From NCBI GenBank assembly GCA_964388665.1, contig CAYMBJ010000028.1, positions 1 through 46,374 on the forward strand: DNA of 46,374 nucleotides, read 5' to 3'. This stretch comes from CALCCV01 sp964388665. GTDB taxonomy: Bacteria > Bdellovibrionota > Bdellovibrionia > Bdellovibrionales > Bdellovibrionaceae. The notes beneath the pieces are model-generated. The model searched no databases and was not told the origin of the DNA. It worked only from the letters and a program-made list of their open reading frames with translations. Of the stretch, positions 16,305-24,691 are shown piece by piece (position 1 is the first letter of the stretch; each line of letters opens with the position of its first letter). The position numbers and the translations under genes were made by a program.

Positions 16305-17243
16305 ATTCATGGATGCGGAAGACACTTTGAACTTATACTGAGCCGTTCCGCCAGCTTCGCTTCGATACTGGCCAATTAAATTTAAGAATAGCGACAGTCG
16401 AGATTCAAAGGCCTTTTTCATTTTGAGATCGAGATCGACTGTATAGCCGCCAAATTGTGGAGAAAGCCCTTGTGGGCCTCCCGCCAAGGCGAGGCCCATG
16501 TTGCCCTTTACGGTGCCAAACAGCTCGTCCTTTTCGCTACCCAACTTGCCAGTGTCGATAAAAATTTTACCACCTGTGAGGCGTCCGTTTAATTCCAATT
16601 TTGAGAATTTCAACTGTGGCATTGTAAATACTCCCATTTCGGTCATCAGAGGAAAGGAGGGGAGGTCAAAATTATTGATAACAATTGTCACTTCAGCTTC
16701 GGGAGATTCTTTCATTGTGGGATCCGCATTGATGATGCTTTTGACTTCCATTTTGCCCTTGAGATTCATTGGCAGGCGCGCCCAATTGCGGATCTCTTCA
16801 AGTGCGAGCGATTCGCCACGTATAACCACTTCATATTTCGAAATGCCGTCTTCGGTACGATTGCCCTTGTTAACTGAAATGTTGATGTCACCGCGAAAAA
16901 GCCCCTCGGCCTTGATTGTGCCGTAAGGTGCTTGACTGATAACAGCGGAAAGAGCTGGGTAGATTCCGATCTCATTGGCCACAAGTGCCGAGAAGTTGCC
17001 AATCTCTGCCAGCGCTTTAGATACGCGAATTCCCGGAAGCGGCGAAAAGCTCAGGTGCAGATCTTCAAATTCAATGGCAATAAAACCCTGAGTGGCATTG
17101 CGGGTCGCATTGGAAACATAATCGGAAAGGTCATTCAGTGGAAAAAGAATCACCAAATAGATACCGGTCATTAGCAAAAAGACGAGAATTTTTCCTTTGT
17201 AAACCCACGGTAGAGAAAGGATCTTACGAATGATCGTTAGCAC
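16278..17243 (-). CDS. gspN: GspN, type II secretion system protein N
   Basis: This 321-residue protein has one N-terminal TM helix (about 17-37, ILVFLLMTGIYLVILFPLNDL) and a periplasmic beta-rich domain. FPLNDLSDYVS..., then IEFEDLHLSFSPLPGIRVSKALAEIGNFSALVANEIGIYPALSAV, fits the GspN family with its AsmA-like repeats. GspN is an accessory inner-membrane protein of some type II systems; in deltaproteobacterial relatives it is a regular locus member. The GTG start overlaps the gspM stop by one base (TAGTG), which fixes the start and supports operon structure gspL-M-N. The 3' end overlaps the convergent gene by 27 nt. Confidence 0.82.
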   Translation of the reverse strand: MLTIIRKILSLPWVYKGKILVFLLMTGIYLVILFPLNDLSDYVSNATRNATQGFIAIEFEDLHLSFSPLPGIRVSKALAEIGNFSALVANEIGIYPALSAVISQAPYGTIKAEGLFRGDINISVNKGNRTEDGISKYEVVIRGESLALEEIRNWARLPMNLKGKMEVKSIINADPTMKESPEAEVTIVINNFDLPSFPLMTEMGVFTMPQLKFSKLELNGRLTGGKIFIDTGKLGSEKDELFGTVKGNMGLALAGGPQGLSPQFGGYTVDLDLKMKKAFESRLSLFLNLIGQYRSEAGGTAQYKFKVSSASMNSPPRFNAQ

Positions 17244-17968
17244 TATTCATCCTCTTCTTGGTTCGATGAGCCTCGCCCAGAGCCTGAGTTGCGGCGATTT
17301 TTATTGCCAGTGTTTTTGCTGTCCTCCTCGGTATCAGGAAGAGCGCTAAGAGATTTGATATCAGGTACATTGAGAGCCAGGAGTTTGATTGTGAGATCTT
17401 GGTATTTGGGATCTTCTGAATTGTTGGTCACAGTCAATTCATAAACCTTTGTGCTTGGCGAGCTAGACATCACTTTGTAAGCAATGTCGACCACCTGGCG
17501 AATGGTCAGCTTGGCCATTGATAAATCTAAGCCACCACTGACGTGTTTGTTCGGTATGAGTCGGCTGCTCGGGTTGGTGACATTAAGGCCCCGAATCTGT
17601 TCGGGTAAGAATCCACTGCTTTTGATATAACTATCAATGGATTGTCGAATCATTTCTGGGGAGTTGGGTATGGGTATTTGCGGAGTTTCACCAATCTCGC
17701 GTTGCACTTTGTACATTTCACGAATCAAATCACGCTGACTCACGAAGTCCTCTTCATAAGACCAAGAGGTTTCTAACATGGTAAAAGGAATGTAGATCAA
17801 GATGCCGGCAAGCAATAGCGCCGTGCCGGCAATGGCGAGGCGCTGCTGCGGCGCCGAGAGAGTTTCGTATCGATCGCGCAACTGGTTGTAGGCAGAGGTC
17901 TCCTCAATTTTTGACCAGAACTCAGTGAGTTGGTTTACAAGCTGCTCTTTTAATTCTTCGCCTGTCAT
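17243..17968 (-). CDS. gspM: GspM, type II secretion inner-membrane platform protein
   Basis: This 241-residue bitopic protein has a cytoplasmic N-terminus of about 48 residues and a TM helix (RLAIAGTALLLAGILIYIPFTML, about 43-65). A periplasmic ferredoxin-like domain follows, then a low-complexity tail rich in Asn, Arg and Glu (NTGNKNRRNSGSGRGSSNQEEDE). Size, topology and position between gspL and gspN identify GspM. It pairs with GspL in the inner-membrane assembly platform. Spacing to gspL is 8 nt and it overlaps gspN by 1 nt. Confidence 0.83.
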   Translation of the reverse strand: MTGEELKEQLVNQLTEFWSKIEETSAYNQLRDRYETLSAPQQRLAIAGTALLLAGILIYIPFTMLETSWSYEEDFVSQRDLIREMYKVQREIGETPQIPIPNSPEMIRQSIDSYIKSSGFLPEQIRGLNVTNPSSRLIPNKHVSGGLDLSMAKLTIRQVVDIAYKVMSSSPSTKVYELTVTNNSEDPKYQDLTIKLLALNVPDIKSLSALPDTEEDSKNTGNKNRRNSGSGRGSSNQEEDE

Positions 17969-17976
17969 TGCGATCC

Positions 17977-19656
17977 TTAATTCTGCACTTTGGCAATTTG
18001 ACGATTTATCTTAACTTCATAGCCAAACGACAACAGTGCCGGTTTTTGTGGATAGCTATTGGAGATGGTCTGAATTTTACCGTCAGTGGAAAGGGTCATT
18101 AGTGCCTGCTGCATCAACGTGACGCTCTCTTTGTTTTCGGCGTAGCCCATGATTTGCAGCTTATCTTCGCTGACAAAAAACTTGGCCAATTCGATCTTGG
18201 CCTTTTCGCGTCCTGGGACAGATTCAGAAAGTTTTTTAAGGAACTCCACGGCGGAATTCATTTCAGTCAAACCTGATATTGCACGCAGCTCATTCATCAC
18301 TTTGCGTTTTTCACGCAGGAACTTTTCAACTCCTCGCACATTGGATTGTCGCTTTGGCAGGCGAGCCACGGCCCTTGCCTGCTCATTGAGTGAGGCTTCA
18401 ACACTGTAGGTAAGATTTTCGGCAAAAATTTCTCGGGTGTAGGCGTAAGCGAAAAATGCCACATAGGCCGCCGCCGCCAGCTTGGCTGTGTAGCCCCATT
18501 TTTCGTTGAGAACTTTCCAGAAATTATTTTGTGGAGCAAATTCGCCGCGTAAAAAATTGGTCGCTGGGTTTCGTGGTTTTTTGAGAGTCTCTAGAGCAAG
18601 GCCAATTGCCACGCCGAGCTTGGCATGTCCTTGTGGGGTTTTGTCGAAATAGACATTGGCAAAGTTATCTAAGATTTCGATGCGATTGACTGGAACTTCT
18701 AAATTCTGTGTCAAAAAGGGGCATAGACCCTGGAGGTTAGAAACCCCACCGGTTAGATCGAGCTTTATTGTTAGCGCATTAAATTCAGATTTAACTTCGA
18801 GAATGTGCAGCTGCAGCTCTCTCGCGAGAACTTTGACCACGCTGGTGATCGTGTCCGAAAAGACGCGAATATCAATATTGTTGATGTCTTTTTGTTTCGA
18901 CGTCAGAATAAAGGCTTTGGCTTCTACCTCTTTGAGCGCCTCGCTAAATGGAAGATTGTACTTTGCTGCCACAGCTTCTACGATCTGTTGGCCACCCCAA
19001 GTGAGAGAGCGACTTCCTAGCAGAACTCGCTTTTCATATACGTTTAAAAAGGATTGGGTGTGCCCTAGATTTAGAACCAGACGAAGGTGTGTGGGGGGCG
19101 GACCCGATTCTTCGAGCTCCGGTGCCACGTTTGGCAGGGCAGGCGGAGCCTCTGACCAATTTTCAAAGCAGTTAGAAAAAGCGAGCGACTCTGCGCTCAC
19201 CAAAGCAGGCGCGAAACCTGCGTCCACACATCTCTGAAGCACGGTTCGCACTGAAGCTTTGGGTGCTGCAAGGGCAAGTATTTCGGCCTGGTTGCCATAG
19301 GTGCGCAGGATTTTTGCTTCAAAGATCGTGCTGTCGGCAGGCAATGGCAGCTCATCTTCCAGTTCAAAAACCAAACTCTTTAAAATTTTAAGTCGTTCAG
19401 TAAAGGGAAAGAGTTTTTTGCGCAAGGCAACGCTGTTTTGTGGCACAGCAACAGCCACGCGAGTCGTGGTCGGATCAAATCGAACCAGAATCTCACGCAG
19501 GATTTCTAGTATTTCGATCTCAGGATCGTGGGCAGGATTTAAACTGAGCTTGTACTCAGATGCCCAATTTAACGCAAAGGACTTGGAGTGGGCGACCACC
19601 TCAACGACCTTTATTGAGCTCGTACCAATATCAATACCTAAACACTTGGTGGCCAT
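17977..19656 (-). CDS. gspL: GspL, actin-like (PilM-type) type II secretion platform protein
   Basis: This 559-residue protein opens with an actin-like ATPase motif, CLGIDIGTSSIKVVEVVAHS, as in PilM. A second nucleotide-loop motif, LDLTGGVSNLQGL, lies near residue 305. A TM helix (about 388-407) follows, then a PilN/GspL-type periplasmic region with a coiled-coil start (ARAVARLPKRQSNVRGVEKFLREKRKVMNELRAISG) and a ferredoxin-like domain. GspL recruits the GspE ATPase to the inner membrane and binds GspM. At 559 residues it is longer than classical enterobacterial GspL (about 400), because it resembles a complete PilM fused to a PilN-like domain. No strong Shine-Dalgarno is visible before ATG 19656. 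Confidence 0.85.
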   Translation of the reverse strand: MATKCLGIDIGTSSIKVVEVVAHSKSFALNWASEYKLSLNPAHDPEIEILEILREILVRFDPTTTRVAVAVPQNSVALRKKLFPFTERLKILKSLVFELEDELPLPADSTIFEAKILRTYGNQAEILALAAPKASVRTVLQRCVDAGFAPALVSAESLAFSNCFENWSEAPPALPNVAPELEESGPPPTHLRLVLNLGHTQSFLNVYEKRVLLGSRSLTWGGQQIVEAVAAKYNLPFSEALKEVEAKAFILTSKQKDINNIDIRVFSDTITSVVKVLARELQLHILEVKSEFNALTIKLDLTGGVSNLQGLCPFLTQNLEVPVNRIEILDNFANVYFDKTPQGHAKLGVAIGLALETLKKPRNPATNFLRGEFAPQNNFWKVLNEKWGYTAKLAAAAYVAFFAYAYTREIFAENLTYSVEASLNEQARAVARLPKRQSNVRGVEKFLREKRKVMNELRAISGLTEMNSAVEFLKKLSESVPGREKAKIELAKFFVSEDKLQIMGYAENKESVTLMQQALMTLSTDGKIQTISNSYPQKPALLSFGYEVKINRQIAKVQN

Positions 19657-19780
19657 ACTATCACAATAGTAAAATTTTAGGCGTTTGCGTAGCAGTTATA
19701 GCGAGATGAAGAAAAATCCTAAGCGTCTCTGGACAAAGGTCAATTCGCCTAGGTCCAGAACACGCGTATTGCTTTCAAAT

Positions 19781-19814
19781 CCTTGACGAAGCCAAGGGCG
19801 GCCTATGGGGCCGC
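19781..19814 (-). terminator. Tandem hairpins at the end of the haem lipoprotein gene
   Basis: Two adjacent inverted repeats, GCGGCC-TATGG-GGCCGC (19798-19814, overlapping the stop codon) and CCTTG-ACGAAGC-CAAGG (19781-19797), can fold in the transcript. There is no U-run, so this is a non-canonical terminator or an RNA-stabilising structure before the gspLMN block. Confidence 0.3.
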
Positions 19815-20582
19815 ACCACTGGTGATCCACTGACTTATTAGGCTTTTCTCAGCAGTGGTGAGTTTGTTTTTACCTTGAGGCATGGAGTTGGACTCCACAG
19901 TTGTATAAAATGAGCTGCTGTTCGGGCTTCCGGCCTTCACATATTTCATTACACCAGTGTAAGTGTTCATTGTCGGATGATGGCAACTCGCACACGCGTA
20001 CTTCACCGTGATGGGTTGTATATCTTTAGAGAAGGTGATTTTTGTCGGAGTTGGTGTCGGAGTGGGAGTAGGAGTCGGCGTAGGAGTTGGAAATGGCGTC
20101 GGTGTAGGAAATGGAGTCGGAGTTGGCGTAGGCGTGGGCGTGGGTGTAGGAGTCGGCGTTGGCTGGCTGCCTTTTTCACGAATCCACAGTTCAATCATCA
20201 TCTTTTCATCATCATTTGCCGGTATTCCAGGGGGCATGGCTTCTAAATCAATCTCGGCAAAGAGGGGAGAGGAATCAGGATGCCCCGGATCCACAAGTTG
20301 CTGTGTCAGTAGATCTTGATAGGTGGCCATCGAGCCCACGCCGCCTGACTTAACAGCTTGACTGTGACAGGAAGAGCACTTGTTGTTAAGCCAACCAAGT
20401 ACCAGTTTGTCTTTGTCTGCAGAGCTCATGTTGTCCCAGTCCGATTTCTCACCGCTCTGCTGATCGATTGGCCCTGTGGCTCCAGTTTTCTGTGCCAGCT
20501 CTTCTGTGGTAAAGTTTTTTCCGCAGTTTTGAAAAGTCAACACCACGACAAATGCAAGACTCATATACAGTATGGTTTTCAT
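19803..20582 (-). CDS. Two-haem cytochrome c-like lipoprotein with Pro-Thr linker
   Basis: This 259-residue protein starts at ATG 20582 (AGTGGGG upstream). A hydrophobic signal ends in FQNC (Cys20), an atypical lipobox with Asn at -1. There are two c-type haem domains: CSSCH (Cys69, Cys72, His73) with possible axial Met116 in MPPG, and CASCH (Cys197, Cys200, His201) with a later MPQG Met. They are separated by a 40-residue alternating Pro-Thr linker with two Phe substitutions (141-180). The domains resemble small planctomycete-type cytochrome c modules. Role is probably electron transfer or redox sensing at the cell surface; the partner is unknown. It lies between gspL and the depolymerase but is not a type II component. 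Confidence 0.8.
   Translation of the reverse strand: MKTILYMSLAFVVVLTFQNCGKNFTTEELAQKTGATGPIDQQSGEKSDWDNMSSADKDKLVLGWLNNKCSSCHSQAVKSGGVGSMATYQDLLTQQLVDPGHPDSSPLFAEIDLEAMPPGIPANDDEKMMIELWIREKGSQPTPTPTPTPTPTPTPTPFPTPTPFPTPTPTPTPTPTPTPTKITFSKDIQPITVKYACASCHHPTMNTYTGVMKYVKAGSPNSSSFYTTVESNSMPQGKNKLTTAEKSLISQWITSGAAP
20043..20162 (-). repeat. 120-bp hexanucleotide-type repeat encoding (Pro-Thr)n
   Basis: Twenty 6-bp units encode alternating Pro-Thr (two Thr positions are Phe). Third positions of codons vary (GGAGTT, GGTGTC, GGCGTA, and so on), so selection on the peptide rather than recent slippage explains most units. Two identical 'aatgg[ac]gt' Phe units suggest one internal duplication. Length change by one or more units would keep the reading frame. 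Confidence 0.85.
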
Positions 20583-20960
20583 ATTTCCCCACTCGCTGCA
20601 TATCGCAACGAAAAACACGGACTCATTTGGTAGGTTTCCCTTGAGCCTCAATCTTAACAATAAATCGGTATTTTAAAAATAATATTTAGAATGTGTCTCT
20701 CCTCGTGCCATCTTTTTGTGGATCTGGACAGGCTGGTTGCCCAGACTGTACCAAAAAGAGTCGCTATTTACCGACCTGGATCATTTGGATTGTCTTCAGC
20801 GTCCGTCAAATTTGCAAACACGCCCTAGAGCATTTGTTTTATTTTTTGTGATTTTGCCAAGATCCAGTGTGTATTAGATGAACTTGATTTCATTTCATAA
20901 ATCTCGATTGCGCTATCATCTTGATTGTGGTGTTTTCAGGTGAGAGAAAGCGAGGTTGCT
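20583..20960. other. Divergent intergenic region, 378 bp
   Basis: The region lies between the haem lipoprotein gene (minus) and the depolymerase gene (plus). It is AT-rich next to the lipoprotein gene (around 20655-20695) and holds scattered promoter-like fragments: TTAAGATT on the minus strand, and TTGATT (20884-20889) and TATCAT (20914-20919) on the plus strand. None has convincing spacing. I see no ORF, RNA gene or strong terminator in it. Confidence 0.5.
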
Positions 20961-22010
20961 ATGATAAATATTGAGTTGAGGATTCGAACATTGAGAAAAG
21001 CTTTCTGCTTTGGCGGCGCACTGGTGCTGTCACTGGCAGCCTGTAAAGCCTTTGCAGATGCAATTCCAGTTGCTTTGAAGATTTCTTTGCCGGCAATTTC
21101 TGCAGAGTCTTCTGGCGTGACCCTTTCAGGAATATCTTCAGGTGCCTTTTTTGCTGTGCAATTTGGAGTGGCGCACGCGCATAGGGTCAGCGGTGTCGCG
21201 AGCTTTGCTGGCGGCATATATGGTTGTGCCAAAGGCAATGCGAGCACGGCAACATCCACATGCATGAAGACTCCAGAGAGTATTCTCGTGGCTGAGCATA
21301 TTCAGCAGACTGTGGACCTTGCCAGGGCTGAGGAGATTGATGCTCCAGAATTTATTAAGCCCCAGAAAATATTTATTTTTCATGGAACAAGAGATTCGGT
21401 AATAGCTCCCACAGCTGCGCAAAAATTGAAGGAGTTCTATGAGGGATTTGGAGCGGAGGTTTCTGTCCTTTTAGATACTCCCGCGGGCCACGGTCTGCCT
21501 GCCCTTCAGGCCCCTGTGCCCTGCAAAGACTCCAGGTCTCCGTACATCATTGATTGTGGAGTGGATGGTCCAGGAAAAGTCTTTACAAAGTTTTATGAAA
21601 CGGGGAACAACGAGCGAGGCCAGGCCGATGTCTCAAGGCTTTTTGTATTTGATCAGCGTGAGTTCTCTAGTGGCAACGATTCGATTGCCAGTGAAGGCTA
21701 TGTCTATATACCCAACTACTGTGAATCACATAAGTGTCGAGTGCATGTGATGTTTCATGGCTGTTTACAAAGTCCACTTTATGTCCAAAAAGCATTGGTG
21801 GAAAAGGCCGGATACAACGACTGGGCTGAGAGCAAGAATGTGGTTGTGCTCTATCCAAGTGTTCAGTCTGGAAGCGGCAACCCACTTAGCTGTTGGGATT
21901 GGTTTGGCTACTCTTCTGCAAAATATTTGACCCAGAAAGCACCGCAGGCAATCGCTATCAATAAAATGCTGGACCGGTTGTCCTCCGAAGGCTCAGATCA
22001 ACGGCACTGA
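20961..22010 (+). CDS. Secreted polyhydroxyalkanoate depolymerase-like esterase
   Basis: This 349-residue alpha/beta-hydrolase is exported by an N-terminal signal (KAFCFGGALVLSLAAC KAFADA). Cleavage is either by signal peptidase I after AFA or as a lipoprotein at LAAC. The lipase box GISSG (Ser59) lies close to the N-terminus, followed by Asp145 (HGTRDS) and His177 (AGHGLP). The oxyanion-type His266 is in VHVMFHGCLQ, and SCWDWFGY lies near the end. This order matches the type 2 catalytic domain of extracellular short-chain-length PHA depolymerases, which hydrolyse poly(3-hydroxybutyrate). It lacks an obvious substrate-binding domain. The start at ATG 20961 follows GAGG by 5 nt. Its place inside the type II secretion locus suggests it is cargo (inference). 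Confidence 0.82.
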   Translation: MINIELRIRTLRKAFCFGGALVLSLAACKAFADAIPVALKISLPAISAESSGVTLSGISSGAFFAVQFGVAHAHRVSGVASFAGGIYGCAKGNASTATSTCMKTPESILVAEHIQQTVDLARAEEIDAPEFIKPQKIFIFHGTRDSVIAPTAAQKLKEFYEGFGAEVSVLLDTPAGHGLPALQAPVPCKDSRSPYIIDCGVDGPGKVFTKFYETGNNERGQADVSRLFVFDQREFSSGNDSIASEGYVYIPNYCESHKCRVHVMFHGCLQSPLYVQKALVEKAGYNDWAESKNVVVLYPSVQSGSGNPLSCWDWFGYSSAKYLTQKAPQAIAINKMLDRLSSEGSDQRH

Positions 22011-22266
22011 GGATTCTCTCAATTTCAAATCAAACACTGTATCAAATTTAGACGCCCGACCACCAAATATCGGTTGGGCTCTCTTGCGCTACCGGTAAGA
22101 GTGTCTCAAACCGTATCAGTTCGTCCCAAAACTGCCTTTAGAAACTAGAATTCGTTTCATATCGGCACAATCTTTGAAATGCTCTCAAATAGGGATCTGC
22201 TGCTGAGGTTTCGCGAGTTTGCGAGCTTCTAAAAGCCGTGCGGATCGAAAGCGACGGGAGATAGAT

Positions 22267-23289
22267 ATGAACTTCAATAGACAGCAATTGTTTGTAGCGT
22301 TTACTATGACTTGTACGATTCTGGGTGGACTTATTTCTGTGTCCGCACAGGCGGCAAGTTGTACTGATAAGTCGCCAGAAGTAATGATGGAGCTTCTCTC
22401 AACAAATTTGGCAAGTCGCCAAGATCAGTGGAATTTGGATATGCCTGGTCAAGCTGTGTACGAAGGCATTTCGGATTTAATTTCAGAATTGGGAATTAGC
22501 AAATTTGGTGATTTGACTCCAGAAGAAATACAGAATGGTTTTGTTAGTAAAATCGATTTTATCGATTCAGATCATCCAGGGAGAAATCAATCAATCCTGC
22601 GTCTGGACTGCAACCTGCCTGATGACCAGTTGGCGTTTTCTGTCGCCAAATTCTGGAGCTCTCTGGCCAGTCAACGGCGCTATGAAATCGCAATGCAAGG
22701 TAAAAGCATTTCTCCTAATAACCCTTCGCTGGCGGCGTTTTCAGAAAGACTGAAAGAGCTGGGAGATTTGCGTCAGGGCTATCTGGAACTGTTTAAGAAT
22801 CCAGATTTGTCAGAAGAACAAAAAGCCAAAATAAAGGCTGACTTTAAGGCAAACCTTGACGAGCAAAAGTACAAAGACATGATGATCGTGGACAATCTTT
22901 TTAGAATTTACCATGAGACCCGGATGCATTTGATTGAAGTTCGTTTGACCTCACCAGCAGAGAGTCTGGATAACACGATTACAAGGATTTTTAACGCCAT
23001 CAAAGATACAGTTCCACCCGAGAGCCTTGATTTTACAAAAAACATTGTTATGCAGACAGTTAAATTTGAAAACTGGTCCGAGGACGACGTAAAATATCCG
23101 AACTTCAATCGCTATCACACCTTTTGGCAATTAGCAGAAGAGACCTTCAATGTGACGGCTGTCTATGCGACAGCGAGATCTGCGATTGAGGCTCTTGAAG
23201 CATCAGTAGTACCGCCATCGGCCCCTACCGAACAAGAAACTGGCGCCGAAGAGGTTTCTCCGGCAGGCGCGGAGCCAATAGACATCTAA
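22267..23289 (+). CDS. Exported protein of unknown function
   Basis: This 340-residue protein starts at ATG 22267 (GGGAG upstream). Its signal peptide, MNFNRQQLFVAFTMTCTILG..., is cleaved near AQA-AS. The mature part is mainly helical with many charged residues and ends in an acidic Pro/Ala/Glu tail (PPSAPTEQETGAEEVSPAGAEPIDI). Only one cysteine pair is seen near the mature N-terminus (ASCTDK) and in LRLDCNLP. I recognise no family. It follows the depolymerase gene by 256 nt, in which a 7-bp hairpin (CTCTTGC/GTAAGAG with one wobble, near 22080-22100) is visible but no clear promoter. Confidence 0.68.
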   Translation: MNFNRQQLFVAFTMTCTILGGLISVSAQAASCTDKSPEVMMELLSTNLASRQDQWNLDMPGQAVYEGISDLISELGISKFGDLTPEEIQNGFVSKIDFIDSDHPGRNQSILRLDCNLPDDQLAFSVAKFWSSLASQRRYEIAMQGKSISPNNPSLAAFSERLKELGDLRQGYLELFKNPDLSEEQKAKIKADFKANLDEQKYKDMMIVDNLFRIYHETRMHLIEVRLTSPAESLDNTITRIFNAIKDTVPPESLDFTKNIVMQTVKFENWSEDDVKYPNFNRYHTFWQLAEETFNVTAVYATARSAIEALEASVVPPSAPTEQETGAEEVSPAGAEPIDI

Positions 23290-23360
23290 CCTCAACTCGG
23301 CAATAATTTTTGGTCACAATCGCTAAAGCTCGCGCCAGAAGGCCCAATCCGGCAAGGTCC

Positions 23361-24680
23361 TCACTTTTCCTGCCAGTAGACAATTCTGGGTGGCCCTTTG
23401 TCGATCTTTATCTTAGGCGGAGTTTTGTCTCCGGCTGGGTCGGGTTGTTGATTGTTGCCACCTTGAGAGTTTGATCCGTTGGCGTCCTGAGCTTCCTTTT
23501 TTTCTTGATCCTTGATCTGTTTTACGCTGGCGGCTGCAGAGTGAAGGTTGAGGACAATGGCGTTGATCTCTCGAGACACGCCGTTAAATTCACCGATCGA
23601 ACGAATGCGAAAACTACTGATCGCGGCAAATCCTATCGGAATTTCTTCTTTTTTTGCTTCATCTTCGAGGCGCAAGCCCTCGCGCTCAACATAGTTCCAA
23701 AAGTCTTCGACATCTTTAAAAGGGCCGCCAAGTTCAGGGTCATCACGGCGCTTGATAATCGCCGTGGCGATTTCATCGGTAAAGCCTTTGTTGAGAGAGC
23801 GTAAGACGTCTCGACTGGCGTTGTTGGGATTGATGGAGCGAGTGCCATAGATGGTGATATGAGGAAGCAGAATTTGGTAAAACTCTTCAGTCATTTTTGG
23901 CACAAAGTGCAGCTCCTCGATGGTGCGAAACATGCGATTGGGCGGAAAGTCCTTGAGGCCGATGTTTTGATAAGGAGCTCGCTTGTCGCCGCCATTGAAC
24001 GAGGAACGTTTGCTGCTGGCATAGTCACCAATTTGGTTGATCAACTCGGTAAAATCGTAGTTGTCATATTTTTTGCGAAAGTCTTCGTCGGTCTCTTTTT
24101 TATTTTCAAAAATCTGCACCAATTGCCTGACCGTGGCCTCGCGCAGAGCTTTTGAGTTGGATGCGAGCGCGCCAATGTCAATTTTGGAGCCTTCATCTTC
24201 AATCGTGGTGAGAAAGGAGCCCACCATTATGGATTCTTTTAGGGACTTGTTGATATCATCTTTGTCGATAGAACCCATGTCCGGAGGAATCGGCAAAGGC
24301 CACGCCAGTGGGAATTTATAAACCTGATCGATCATTCCCTGATCCAATTTTCCGCCCAGTACATTTTGCACCTGATAGTAGAGTTTTATACGAAAAAGAC
24401 TCAAGTCCACGCCGTTTTTTGCCGCATAGTAAGCGCGCATACGATGGAGAGCTTGTGAATTGACCGAGTACTCCACTAAGGAGTCAAAGCTAACTTCGCT
24501 CGAAATGTAGAGCATTACGCTCATGGCTGCCATCGCCGTGAGGAGGGCTATGCCTGATTTGTTTTGAATCAATAGTGAACCCTCTTGGCCACGGATCAAA
24601 AGGTTCTGGTTTCTAGGCATTGCGTTTTGATCTCGCGATTGCCCTTGCGATCTTAACAGTTTCTTTAAAGAGTTTCTCAT
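23361..24680 (-). CDS. gspK: GspK, minor pseudopilin
   Basis: This 439-residue protein has a prepilin leader ending KSG-IALLTAMAAMSVM (cleavage after Gly43). It lacks the Glu at +5 that other pseudopilins have, as is usual for GspK. The large globular domain with GspK features (HRMRAYYAAKNGVDLSL, SINPNNASRDVLRSLNKGFTDEIATAIIKRR) includes a helix-hairpin-helix-like region. GspK caps the tip of the pseudopilus with GspI and GspJ. The unusually long 42-residue leader and the Gln/Asn/Gly-rich C-terminus are noteworthy. It starts 11 nt after gspJ. Confidence 0.9.
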   Translation of the reverse strand: MRNSLKKLLRSQGQSRDQNAMPRNQNLLIRGQEGSLLIQNKSGIALLTAMAAMSVMLYISSEVSFDSLVEYSVNSQALHRMRAYYAAKNGVDLSLFRIKLYYQVQNVLGGKLDQGMIDQVYKFPLAWPLPIPPDMGSIDKDDINKSLKESIMVGSFLTTIEDEGSKIDIGALASNSKALREATVRQLVQIFENKKETDEDFRKKYDNYDFTELINQIGDYASSKRSSFNGGDKRAPYQNIGLKDFPPNRMFRTIEELHFVPKMTEEFYQILLPHITIYGTRSINPNNASRDVLRSLNKGFTDEIATAIIKRRDDPELGGPFKDVEDFWNYVEREGLRLEDEAKKEEIPIGFAAISSFRIRSIGEFNGVSREINAIVLNLHSAAASVKQIKDQEKKEAQDANGSNSQGGNNQQPDPAGDKTPPKIKIDKGPPRIVYWQEK

Positions 24681-24691
24681 CGCGCCATCAC

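Noticed and set aside
18656..19237. Plus-strand reading frame (193 aa) inside gspL
   Set aside because: Antisense to gspL, rich in Ser/Arg/Leu from reverse codon use, no recognisable domain or RBS.
20043..20162. CRISPR array or minisatellite
   Set aside because: Six-bp units with codon-position variation and no spacers; it is a protein-coding low-complexity linker.
20008..20319. Plus-strand frame with a Val-Gly repeat
   Set aside because: It is the complement of the Pro-Thr repeat of the haem lipoprotein; the repeat explains it fully.
22011..22266. Small RNA or riboswitch upstream of the unknown exported gene
   Set aside because: Only one 7-bp hairpin with a wobble is visible, with no known riboswitch motif and no clear promoter.
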